From contig CAVXCA010000067.1 in NCBI GenBank assembly GCA_963759955.1, positions 1-64,000 on the forward strand: a stretch of DNA of 64,000 nucleotides, given 5' to 3'. Every line of letters starts with the position of its first letter. The first letter of the stretch is position 1. Both the position numbers and the translations under genes were made by a program. Positions 56,564 to 64,000 of the stretch are shown here, one piece after another. Source of the stretch: Roseiarcus sp963759955 (lineage in GTDB: Bacteria > Pseudomonadota > Alphaproteobacteria > Rhizobiales > Beijerinckiaceae). The notes beneath the pieces are model-generated. The model worked only from the letters and a program-made list of their open reading frames with translations. It had not been told where the DNA came from and ran no database searches.

Positions 56564-58489
56564 TCACACCTTCATCTGCGCGCCGAGCTCGACCACGCGG
56601 TCTGAGGGGATGTTGAAGAAGTCGGGCGCGCTGGCGGCCTGCTTGGCGAGCGCGATGAACAGCCGGTCCTGCCATTGCGGCATGCCGGAATTGGGCGCCG
56701 GCTTGAGGGTGCGCCGGCCGAGGAAGAACGAAGTCGTCATGATGTCGAACTTCAGCCCCGCCTTGCGCAACGCGGCGAGGGCGACGGGAATGCGCGGCGA
56801 TTCCATGTAACCGAAGTGCAGCGTCAGCGACAGGAAGTCGGGCGAGAGCGCGTGAATCTCGAACCGCTTGGCCGGCTGCACGCGCGGCGAGTTTTCGGTC
56901 CTCACGCACATCATCACCACGCGTTCGTGCATGACCTTGTTGTGCTTGAGATTGTGCATGAACGAGGAGGGCGCCACGGTAGGGTCGCTGGTCAGAAAAA
57001 TGGCGGTGCCGGGAACGCGCACCGGCTTCGACTTCTCCAGCATCTTGATCAGATCGGTCATCGGGATCGAATCGCGATGGGTCTTGGCGCTGAGGATCGC
57101 GCTGCCACGCGACCAGGTCCACATCACCACGAACATCACGCCGGCGAGCGTGAGCGGAACCCAGCCGCCGTCGAGCACCTTGTAGAGATTGGCGATGAAG
57201 AAGCTCACGTCGACCGAAAGGAACCCGCAGACCAGCGCCAGCGCCCCCCACAGCGGCCAGCGCCACAGCTTCCAAACGACGAAAAAGGACAGCGCCGTGG
57301 TCGCGACCATCGTGCCGGAAACCGCGATGCCATAGGCGTTGGCGAGAGCGTCGGCGGAGCGGAACATCAGCACCAGCGCGAGAACGCCAAGCAGGAGGAT
57401 ACGGTTGACGCGCGGAATGAAGATCTGCCCCTCGAGCCGGTCGGAAGTGTGGACGATCTCCAGGCGCGGCAGCAGGCCCAGCTGAATGGCCTGCCGCGCG
57501 AACGAAAAGGCGCCGGTAATCACCGCCTGGCTGGCGATGACGGTCGCGGCGGTCGACAACAGGATCAGAGGCAGCAGGCCCCAGCTCGGCGCCATGAGGT
57601 AATAGGGATTTTCGACCGACTTCGCGTTGGAGATGATCAACGCTCCCTGACCGAGATAATTGACCATCAGCGCCGGCAGGACGAGGAAAAGCCACGCGGT
57701 CTGGATCGGCCGGCGGCCGAAATGGCCCATGTCGGCGTAGAGCGCCTCGGCGCCGGTCACGGCGAGGAAGACGCTGCCGAGCGCGACGAAGCCGATCGCC
57801 CCGTGCGCATAGAGGAACTCGATCCCCGGCTTCGGGCTGAGCGCGTGCATGATGATCCAGGCGTCGGGGATGTGCATGGCGCCGAGCACGGCGTTGACGA
57901 CGAAGAACAGCGCCATGATCGGCCCGAAGAACGCCGCCACGCCCGCCGTCCCCCGGCTCTGGACCGTGAACAGCACAATGAGGATGATCACCGTCGCCGG
58001 CAATATGAACGGCGCGAGTTCGGCGTCGACCTGCTTGAGGCCTTCGAGCGCGGAAAGCACGGAAATGGCGGGCGTGATGATCGCGTCGCCGGAAAACAAG
58101 GCCGCGCCCGCCACGCCGATCAGGAACGCGACCATCGTGCGCCTGCCCAACGCGATCTGGGCCAGCGCCTTGAGCGAGAGTATGCCGCCCTCGCCCTTGT
58201 TGTCCGCCTGCATCAGAAACAGCACGTATTTCGCCGTCACGACGATCAGCAGCGCCCAGATGATCAGCGACACGACGCCGACGACCTGAGCGACGCCGAA
58301 GCCGGTGCCGATGAAATGGCTGAGCGCAGTTTGCAGCGCGTAGAGCGGGCTGGTGCCGATGTCGCCGAACACGACGCCGACGGAACCCAGCGCGAGAACG
58401 AAGAAATTGTCGGGGGCGTGCGCTCCGCCCCCCGCGTCGTGGCCGTTGGTCGCAGGCGCGATGGCGGCGGGCGATGAATCCTGCGACAT
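56564..58489 (-). CDS. kup: Low-affinity potassium transporter Kup
   Basis: Encodes 641 aa with about twelve hydrophobic segments. Starts VFGDIGTSPLYALQTAL, the Kup/HAK signature, then KGEGGILSLKALAQIALGRR and SGDAIITPAISVLSALEGL, and ends with a cytosolic domain of ~150 residues. Proton-coupled K+ uptake at the inner membrane. Start at 58489 chosen since the signature then lies near residue 43. Confidence 0.92.
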   Translation of the reverse strand: MSQDSSPAAIAPATNGHDAGGGAHAPDNFFVLALGSVGVVFGDIGTSPLYALQTALSHFIGTGFGVAQVVGVVSLIIWALLIVVTAKYVLFLMQADNKGEGGILSLKALAQIALGRRTMVAFLIGVAGAALFSGDAIITPAISVLSALEGLKQVDAELAPFILPATVIILIVLFTVQSRGTAGVAAFFGPIMALFFVVNAVLGAMHIPDAWIIMHALSPKPGIEFLYAHGAIGFVALGSVFLAVTGAEALYADMGHFGRRPIQTAWLFLVLPALMVNYLGQGALIISNAKSVENPYYLMAPSWGLLPLILLSTAATVIASQAVITGAFSFARQAIQLGLLPRLEIVHTSDRLEGQIFIPRVNRILLLGVLALVLMFRSADALANAYGIAVSGTMVATTALSFFVVWKLWRWPLWGALALVCGFLSVDVSFFIANLYKVLDGGWVPLTLAGVMFVVMWTWSRGSAILSAKTHRDSIPMTDLIKMLEKSKPVRVPGTAIFLTSDPTVAPSSFMHNLKHNKVMHERVVMMCVRTENSPRVQPAKRFEIHALSPDFLSLTLHFGYMESPRIPVALAALRKAGLKFDIMTTSFFLGRRTLKPAPNSGMPQWQDRLFIALAKQAASAPDFFNIPSDRVVELGAQMKV

Positions 58490-58647
58490 GAATATTCCGA
58501 TGAAAGCCCCGCCCCGGCCGCGGCGCGGCCGGACCGGCCGGTCTCTATACAGCTTCGCCGTCGGCGCGGGAAGGGCGCCTGCGCGACCGTTTTTTGGGGG
58601 GTTACCCGGTCGCCTCACGAGCCGCCCCGCCCTTTAAGGGTCGCCCC

Positions 58648-59439
58648 TCACGCCGCCGCGCCCTTGGCGTGGGCCTCGATCAATGCGCGCAAAACGTCCG
58701 CCTGCTCGAGATTGGGCAGATGGCCGGCGCCGGCGATGATCTCGAAGCGCGCCTGTCCGATCATGCCGGCGAGTTCACGCACCATCGCCACCGGCGTCGA
58801 GCCGTCCTCGTCGCCGACGACGCACAGCGTCGGAACCTTGATGTGGACGCATTCGGGCCTGAGGTCGGCCTGCGCCAGCGCGCCGCACGCGGTCAGATAG
58901 CCGTCCTTGGGCGTGCGCGTCAGCATCAGGCGCCAGCCCGCGAGTTCGTCGAGCCGCCGGCTGCGGAAATCCTGGGTGAACCAGCGCTGCATCACGCCGT
59001 CGGCGATCGCTTCGACGCCGCCGCGCGCGATCTCCTCCATGCGTTGGCGCCACATCTCCTCGGTGCCGATTTTGGCTGCGGTGTCGCACAACGCGAGCGC
59101 GGCGACGAGATCGGGGCGCTGGCGATAAAGCTCCTGCGCGACCAGGCCGCCGATCGACAGGCCGACGATCACCGCGCCGCTCACCCTCAAGCGATCGAGC
59201 AGGCCCGCCAGGTCGGCGGCGTAGTCCGCCATCAGCGCAGGGCCGGCGGGCAGCTCCGAAAGCCCGTGCCCACGCTTGTCGTAACGCACGACGCGATAGG
59301 CCGAGGCGAGCGGACGCGCGACTTCGTCCCAGATGCGGAAGTCCGTCCCCAGCGAATTGATGAACACGACCGAACGCGCGTCGCGCCGGCCTTCGTCGGC
59401 ATAGTGAACCACCGCGCCGTTGACATTCGCGAACGCCAT
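58648..59439 (-). CDS. Alpha/beta hydrolase, 3-oxoadipate enol-lactonase-like
   Basis: Encodes 263 aa. Nucleophile elbow VGLSIGGLVAQ, catalytic Asp in VVGDEDGSTP and His in GAGHLPNLEQ, with VVRYDKRGHGLS before the elbow as in PcaD. Sequence style fits 3-oxoadipate enol-lactonase of the beta-ketoadipate pathway, but no other pca genes are adjacent, so it is a family-level call. Divergent from the BKACE gene. Confidence 0.75.
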   Translation of the reverse strand: MAFANVNGAVVHYADEGRRDARSVVFINSLGTDFRIWDEVARPLASAYRVVRYDKRGHGLSELPAGPALMADYAADLAGLLDRLRVSGAVIVGLSIGGLVAQELYRQRPDLVAALALCDTAAKIGTEEMWRQRMEEIARGGVEAIADGVMQRWFTQDFRSRRLDELAGWRLMLTRTPKDGYLTACGALAQADLRPECVHIKVPTLCVVGDEDGSTPVAMVRELAGMIGQARFEIIAGAGHLPNLEQADVLRALIEAHAKGAAA

Positions 59440-59624
59440 GGCGGAGCCCCTCCCCATTCGCTGCACGCCGCGCCGACGCCGAAGGGCGCGTCCCGCATGA
59501 CAGACAATGCGACGCCCGCCGCTGTCAAGGGCGCTCCCGCGCTTGCTTGCGCTAGGCAGGCGGCCGACGATTGGCTAGACAAGGCGCCCGTTTCGCGCCC
59601 TCGGGCGATCTTGGAGCCTTGCGC

Positions 59625-60455
59625 ATGCGTCCCGTCGTCGTCGCCGTCGCGATCACTGGCTCGGTGCCGCGCAAGAAGGACAACCCGGCGCTGCCGACGA
59701 CGCCCGCCGAGCAGATCGAGTCGACTCGGCAGGCCTACCTGGCGGGCGCCAGCCTGACCCATATCCACGTGCGCAACCCCGACGAAAGCTCGTCGTCCGA
59801 TCCGGCGCTGTTCGCTCAGGTGATGGAAGGCGTGCGCAAGACCTGCCCCGGCATGATCGTGCAGTTCTCGACCGGCGGGCGCGGGCGCGATCCTTCGGCG
59901 CGCGGCTCGGCGCTGCCGCTGAAGCCCGACATGGCCTCGCTGGCGACCGGCTCGGTCAATTTTCCCATTGCCGTCTACGAGAATTCGCCCGCGCTGGTTG
60001 AGGATCTCGCGACCAAGATGCGCGACAACGGGGTGAGGCCGGAAATCGAGATTTTCGATCTCTCGCACATTCACGGCGCGTGCCGGCTCGTCGACGCCGG
60101 CCTGATGGGCGAAGCGCCGCACGTGCAATTCGTGATGGGGGTGAAAAACGCGCTTCCGGCCGAGGAGCGCCTGCTCGACATGCTGCTCGACGAGACGCGC
60201 CGCGTGCTGCCGAAGGCGACCTGGACGGCGGCGGGCATCGGCGTCAACCAGGCCCGGGTGATGGAATGGGCGCTCGCGCGCGGGGCCGACGGCGTGCGCA
60301 CCGGCCTGGAGGACAATATCCGCCTCGCCAAGGATCGGCTCGCGCGCTCCAACGCCGAGCTCGTCGAGGTCGCCGTCGCGCTGATGGCCAAGCACGGCGC
60401 CCGGCCGGCGACCTCAGCCGAGGCGCGCGCGATACTGGGATTGGCGCCGGGGTGA
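59625..60455 (+). CDS. Beta-keto acid cleavage enzyme (BKACE, DUF849)
   Basis: Encodes 276 aa. Zn-binding THIHVRN and later DLSHIHGA fit the BKACE/Kce fold, which cleaves a beta-keto acid with acetyl-CoA. VRTGLEDNIRL near the C-terminus is typical. First described in lysine fermentation (3-keto-5-aminohexanoate), but members use many substrates. Start at 59625 used because upstream residues are not conserved-looking. Confidence 0.85.
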   Translation: MRPVVVAVAITGSVPRKKDNPALPTTPAEQIESTRQAYLAGASLTHIHVRNPDESSSSDPALFAQVMEGVRKTCPGMIVQFSTGGRGRDPSARGSALPLKPDMASLATGSVNFPIAVYENSPALVEDLATKMRDNGVRPEIEIFDLSHIHGACRLVDAGLMGEAPHVQFVMGVKNALPAEERLLDMLLDETRRVLPKATWTAAGIGVNQARVMEWALARGADGVRTGLEDNIRLAKDRLARSNAELVEVAVALMAKHGARPATSAEARAILGLAPG

Positions 60456-60500
60456 GTGCGGCCTCTTGCGCGCGCGCCGCGCGGCTGCGATCAAGCGCCG

Positions 60501-63029
60501 ATGCGCGTTTTTCCCGACAGCCTGCCGATCGACGAAGCCCTGCCGCGGCTCTGCGCGACGCTGGACGGCGGCGCGCGCGCGATCCTGGTCGCGCCGCCCG
60601 GCGCCGGCAAGACGACGCGGGTTCCGCTCGCGCTGATGGACGAGCCGTTCGCGCGCGGCGGCAGGATTGTCGTGCTGGAGCCGCGCCGTCTCGCCGCGCG
60701 CGCCGCCGCGGCAAGGATGGCCTCGACCTTGGGCGAGAAGGTCGGCGAGACGATCGGGCTCAGGGTGCGTCTGCAGAGCCTCGTCTCGGCGCGCACCCGC
60801 GTCGAGGTCGTCACCGAAGGCGTGTTTGCGCGCATGATCCTCGACGACCCCGCGCTCGAAGGCGTCGCGGCGGTGCTGTTCGACGAATTCCACGAGCGCT
60901 CGCTCGACGCCGATCTCGGCCTCGCGCTCGCGCTCGACGCGCAAGGGGCCTTGCGCGAGGACCTGCGTCTGCTCGTGATGTCGGCGACGCTCGACGGCGC
61001 GCGGGTGGCGAAGCTGATGGGCGAGGCCGCGCTGATCGAGAGCGCGGGGCGGTCTTTCCCCGTCGAGACGCGCTATCTCGGCCGCGATCCCGCGATGCGC
61101 GTCGAGGACGAGGTTTTGCGCGCGACGCTGCGCGCGCTCGCCGAGGAGGCGGGCTCGATCCTCGTCTTCCTGCCCGGGCAGGGCGAGATCACACGTGTCG
61201 CCGCCGCGCTCGCCGAGCGCGTCAAGAACCCCGCCGTCGACGTCGCGCCGCTCTACGGCGCGATGGACGCGCGCGCGCAGGACCGGGCGGTCGCGCCCGC
61301 GGCGCCCGGGCGGCGCAAGATCGTGCTGGCGACCTCGATCGCCGAGACCTCGCTGACCATCGAAGGGGTGCGCGTCGTCGTCGACAGCGGGCTGATGCGC
61401 GTGCCGCGCTTCGAGCCCGAAATCGGGCTGACGCGGCTCGAGACCGTGCGCGTTTCGCGCGCCAACGCCGACCAGCGGCGCGGGCGCGCCGGACGCATCG
61501 AGCCGGGCGTCTGCTATCGGCTGTGGGAGGAGGCGGCGAACGGCGGCCTTTTGCCCTATGCCCCGCCGGAAATCCTTTCCGCCGACCTTTCGGGGCTCGC
61601 GCTCGATCTCGCGCTGTGGGGCGTCGCCGATCCCGCGAGCCTGAAGTTCCTCGACCCCCCGCCGCGCGCGGCGCTTCATGAGGCGCGCGCGTTGCTGACC
61701 TCGCTCGGCGCGCTCGACGACGACGGGCGCATCACCGAGGAGGGCAGGGCGATCTCGAAGCTCGCCCTGCCACCGCGCCTCGCGCGTATGGTGGTCGACG
61801 CCGCGCACGCGGGCCGCGCCGATCTTGCCGCCGAAATCGCCGTCGCGCTGACCGAGCGCGGCCTCGGCGGCGACGCGGTCGATTTGACCCATCGGCTCGA
61901 CGCTTTCCGCCGCGACCGCTCGCCGCGCGCGGAGGACGCGCGGCGGCTGGCGCGGAATTTGGCGGGTCGAGCGCGCGCGCCCTCACCCCGGCCCTCTCCC
62001 GCGAGCGGGAGAGGGGGGCGCGCGCCCGAAGGCCCGGATGAGGGCGCTGGCTCGACATCCCTCTCCCGCGTCGGCAAATGGCTCGCCGCCGCATTTCCGG
62101 ACCGCATCGCCGCCGCGCGCGGCAAGCGCGGCGAGTTCCTGATGGCCAACGGCCGCGCGGCGGCGCTCGAACCGCACGACGCGCTGGCGGGCGCGGCGTT
62201 CCTCGCGATCGGCGAAATCGTCGGCCGCGCGGCCTCGGCGCGCATCCTTACCGCCGCGCCGCTGACGCTAGAGGAAATCGAGGAGATCGCCGGCGGCGAA
62301 ATCGTCGGCGTCGACGAACTGGCGTTCGATCGCGCCTCGGCGTCGCTGCGCGCGCGCCGCCGCCGCCGGCTCGGCGCGCTGATCCTCGCCGAACAGAACC
62401 TGAGCGTCCCCGCCGACGAGCACAGTGCGATCGCGCTGGCGCGCGGCGTGTTGAGCCTCGGCCTCGCCCGGCTGCCGTGGACCAAGAGCCTGAAGCAGTG
62501 GCGCGACCGCGTGACGTTCCTGCGCCGCGCCGAGGGCGAGCCGTGGCCCGATCTCTCCGACGCGGCGCTCGCCGCCTCGCCCGACTGGCTCGCGCCGTTT
62601 CTGCTCGGCAAGACCCGCCTCGACGAAGTCTTCGGCGACGATCTTGCGCAGGCGCTGCATGCGCTGCTGCCCTACGCGCTTTCCCGACGGCTCGAGGCCG
62701 AGGCGCCGACGCATTTCGTCGCCCCGACGGGCTCGTCCGTTCCCGTGGATTACGAGCCCGAGGGCGGGCCGAGCATCGCTTTGCGCGTGCAGGAATTGTT
62801 CGGGCTTTCCCAGCATCCCGCCCTGGCGGGCGGCCGCGTGCCGCTGACGCTGCATCTCTTGTCGCCCGCGCATCGCGCGATCCAGATCACCCGCGACCTG
62901 CCCGGCTTCTGGAAGGGCTCGTGGGCGGCCGTGCGCGCGGACCTGCGCGGCCGCTATCCCAAGCACTTCTGGCCCGAAGACCCGGCCTCGGCCGCGCCGA
63001 CGAGCCGGGCAAAGCCGCGGGGCGCGTAA
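60501..63029 (+). CDS. hrpB: ATP-dependent helicase HrpB (contains inserted palindrome)
   Basis: Encodes 842 aa. DEAH-type motifs: Walker A APPGAGKTTRVPLAL, DEFH in LFDEFHERSLDA, SAT in VMSATLDG, QRRGRAGR in motif VI. The C-terminal half is the HrpB-specific region. Between LARNLAGRARA and RVGKWLAAAFPDR, about residues 492-520, an in-frame stretch rich in Pro/Arg/Gly (PSPRPSPASGRGGRAPEGPD) comes from a REP-like element. HrpB is a probable RNA helicase of unknown precise role. Confidence 0.9.
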   Translation: MRVFPDSLPIDEALPRLCATLDGGARAILVAPPGAGKTTRVPLALMDEPFARGGRIVVLEPRRLAARAAAARMASTLGEKVGETIGLRVRLQSLVSARTRVEVVTEGVFARMILDDPALEGVAAVLFDEFHERSLDADLGLALALDAQGALREDLRLLVMSATLDGARVAKLMGEAALIESAGRSFPVETRYLGRDPAMRVEDEVLRATLRALAEEAGSILVFLPGQGEITRVAAALAERVKNPAVDVAPLYGAMDARAQDRAVAPAAPGRRKIVLATSIAETSLTIEGVRVVVDSGLMRVPRFEPEIGLTRLETVRVSRANADQRRGRAGRIEPGVCYRLWEEAANGGLLPYAPPEILSADLSGLALDLALWGVADPASLKFLDPPPRAALHEARALLTSLGALDDDGRITEEGRAISKLALPPRLARMVVDAAHAGRADLAAEIAVALTERGLGGDAVDLTHRLDAFRRDRSPRAEDARRLARNLAGRARAPSPRPSPASGRGGRAPEGPDEGAGSTSLSRVGKWLAAAFPDRIAAARGKRGEFLMANGRAAALEPHDALAGAAFLAIGEIVGRAASARILTAAPLTLEEIEEIAGGEIVGVDELAFDRASASLRARRRRRLGALILAEQNLSVPADEHSAIALARGVLSLGLARLPWTKSLKQWRDRVTFLRRAEGEPWPDLSDAALAASPDWLAPFLLGKTRLDEVFGDDLAQALHALLPYALSRRLEAEAPTHFVAPTGSSVPVDYEPEGGPSIALRVQELFGLSQHPALAGGRVPLTLHLLSPAHRAIQITRDLPGFWKGSWAAVRADLRGRYPKHFWPEDPASAAPTSRAKPRGA
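61981..62042. repeat. REP-like palindrome inside hrpB
   Basis: A perfect 11-bp stem CCCTCTCCCGC-GA-GCGGGAGAGGG (61992-62015) is framed by CCTCACCCCGG and CCGGATGAGG, the outer arms seen in other copies. It lies in the hrpB coding sequence and keeps its frame. Confidence 0.8.
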
Positions 63030-63164
63030 GAGGGGCTAGGGGGCACCGTTCGTCGCGGCGGGCGTGCCGATCATCGATCCCTGGCGGTCTTGAGCGCATT
63101 TGCGCTTTCCGCCATACCAAGCGCGTTTCGCCTCGGGTCGGAACGCCGATTCGGTTGGATTTTC

Positions 63165-63773
63165 ATGAACGCCGCTTTGCCGAAGGTCGCCATTTGTTTT
63201 CCTTCGGGGGACATGGTTCACGCCGATTTCGCGCTCGCTTTGGCCGGGCTTTGCAATTCGACGCCGCCGATCGAGACGCCGATCGTCAACAACAAGTCCT
63301 CGATCGTCGCCGTCGCGCGCAACAACGGGGTCAAGCGCGCGCGGGAAATGGGCTGCGACCACATCCTGTTCCTCGACAGCGACATGGTCTTTCCGAGGGA
63401 CACGCTGCACCGCCTGCTCGTCCATCGCGAAGACATCGTCGGCGCGATCTACACCAAGCGCGTGCCGCCCTATCCGCTTCTGGGAACGGCGCTGCACGGC
63501 CAGCCGACTTGCGACGCGCGCGGGCTCACTGAGATGAAGCGCGTTCCGACCGGCTGCCTGCTGATCCGCATGGCGGTGTTCGAGGCGTTGTCGGAGCCTT
63601 ACTTTCGCTTCCTCAACGACGAGACGAGCGGGGAAATCATCGGCGAGGACTACGTCTTCTGCGATCGCGCGCGCGAGGCGGGCTTCCGCATCTGGTGCGA
63701 CGCCAAGCTTTCCCTGGACATCGGGCATATCGGTCAGCAAGTCTGCAAATTCCCGAGCGATCCGAAAGAATAA
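63165..63773 (+). CDS. Glycosyltransferase family 2-like protein
   Basis: Encodes 202 aa. Starts VAICFPSGDMVHADFALALA and shows the nucleotide-sugar binding DxD in HILFLDSDMVFPRD, then GAIYTKRVPPYPLLGTAL and a late acidic motif EDYVFCDRA. The size suggests a minimal GT-A domain without a membrane anchor. Transferred sugar and acceptor are unknown. Start at 63165 chosen over 63090, as upstream residues are not protein-like. Confidence 0.7.
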   Translation: MNAALPKVAICFPSGDMVHADFALALAGLCNSTPPIETPIVNNKSSIVAVARNNGVKRAREMGCDHILFLDSDMVFPRDTLHRLLVHREDIVGAIYTKRVPPYPLLGTALHGQPTCDARGLTEMKRVPTGCLLIRMAVFEALSEPYFRFLNDETSGEIIGEDYVFCDRAREAGFRIWCDAKLSLDIGHIGQQVCKFPSDPKE

Positions 63774-64000
63774 CGCCGGCAGCCGAACGAATCGAATCGT
63801 CATCGCCGCGACCAACCCGCCCACGGCGGCGGCTGAGACTTGCAGCCGCAGGAGTCATTTTCCCATTCGCGCTGCGAGAGCCTTTCGTAAAAGGTCCGCG
63901 CGAATTGTCGCAGCGCGGTCGTGTCCTCTTTTCCGCCACGGCCAATACAGTTTCGTTAACCATATTTTAACCAACGGTTCCCAAAAGTAAGTTTAAAAGC

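Overview
The window is high-GC DNA from an alphaproteobacterium, most likely of the order Hyphomicrobiales (Rhizobiales). Supporting evidence is the RegB/RegA (ActS/ActR) redox pair, a complete urtABCDE urea transporter, a FixK-type Crp/Fnr regulator, a DUF6898 protein, a MaeB-type malic enzyme with a phosphotransacetylase tail, and a SahR-like operator at metH. Genus cannot be fixed from the sequence. No rRNA, tRNA or CRISPR array was seen.

Layout. 0-2.9 kb: an SGNH hydrolase flanked by two copies of a ~290 bp direct repeat, each carrying a DUF6898 gene (one has lost its start), then a WG-repeat protein. 2.9-6.7 kb: a hydroxyacid dehydrogenase, an SH3 protein and the RegB/RegA pair. 6.7-12.6 kb: urtABCDE behind a good sigma-54 promoter. 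12.7-26.3 kb: mostly housekeeping and regulatory genes (exported Clp-like protease, SDRs, DUF2946, Crp/Fnr, MaoC, chemoreceptor, lipoprotein, dihydroorotase, YgfZ, SPFH/NfeD, Gfo/Idh). 26.5-33 kb: a cluster with an exported caspase-like/Sel1 protein converging on a four-gene operon that encodes a membrane-anchored Lon(S16)-like protein, a DUF4384-like exported protein and two proteins of unknown function. 33.2-34.4 kb: an M19 dipeptidase. 34.5-39.8 kb: an IS5-type element and a lower-GC defence-type island (MutL/MORC-like GHKL ATPase, Rossmann-fold partner, C5 cytosine methylase, Vsr). 40-47.8 kb: GYD, orphan HicA, MORN/DUF3859, HAD, patatin and metH. 48-52.4 kb: a candidate RiPP precursor and its radical SAM maturase, converging on a TIR-STAND-FGE protein. 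52.8-64 kb: maeB, an IS4-family element in a palindrome, kup, pcaD-like, a BKACE enzyme, hrpB and a small glycosyltransferase-like protein.

Three clusters deserve most attention: the caspase/Lon-like/DUF4384 cluster, the compact MutL-like/Rossmann/Dcm/Vsr module, and the small Cys-ended peptide with its radical SAM enzyme. Two window-wide patterns also stand out. Five unrelated genes (urtA, the chemoreceptor, the Gfo/Idh gene, the caspase gene, maeB) each need removal of exactly one extra base to read through, which suggests systematic sequence error or recent decay. A family of REP-like palindromes sits between genes and also inside the reading frames of urtD and hrpB and at the 3' end of a patatin gene.
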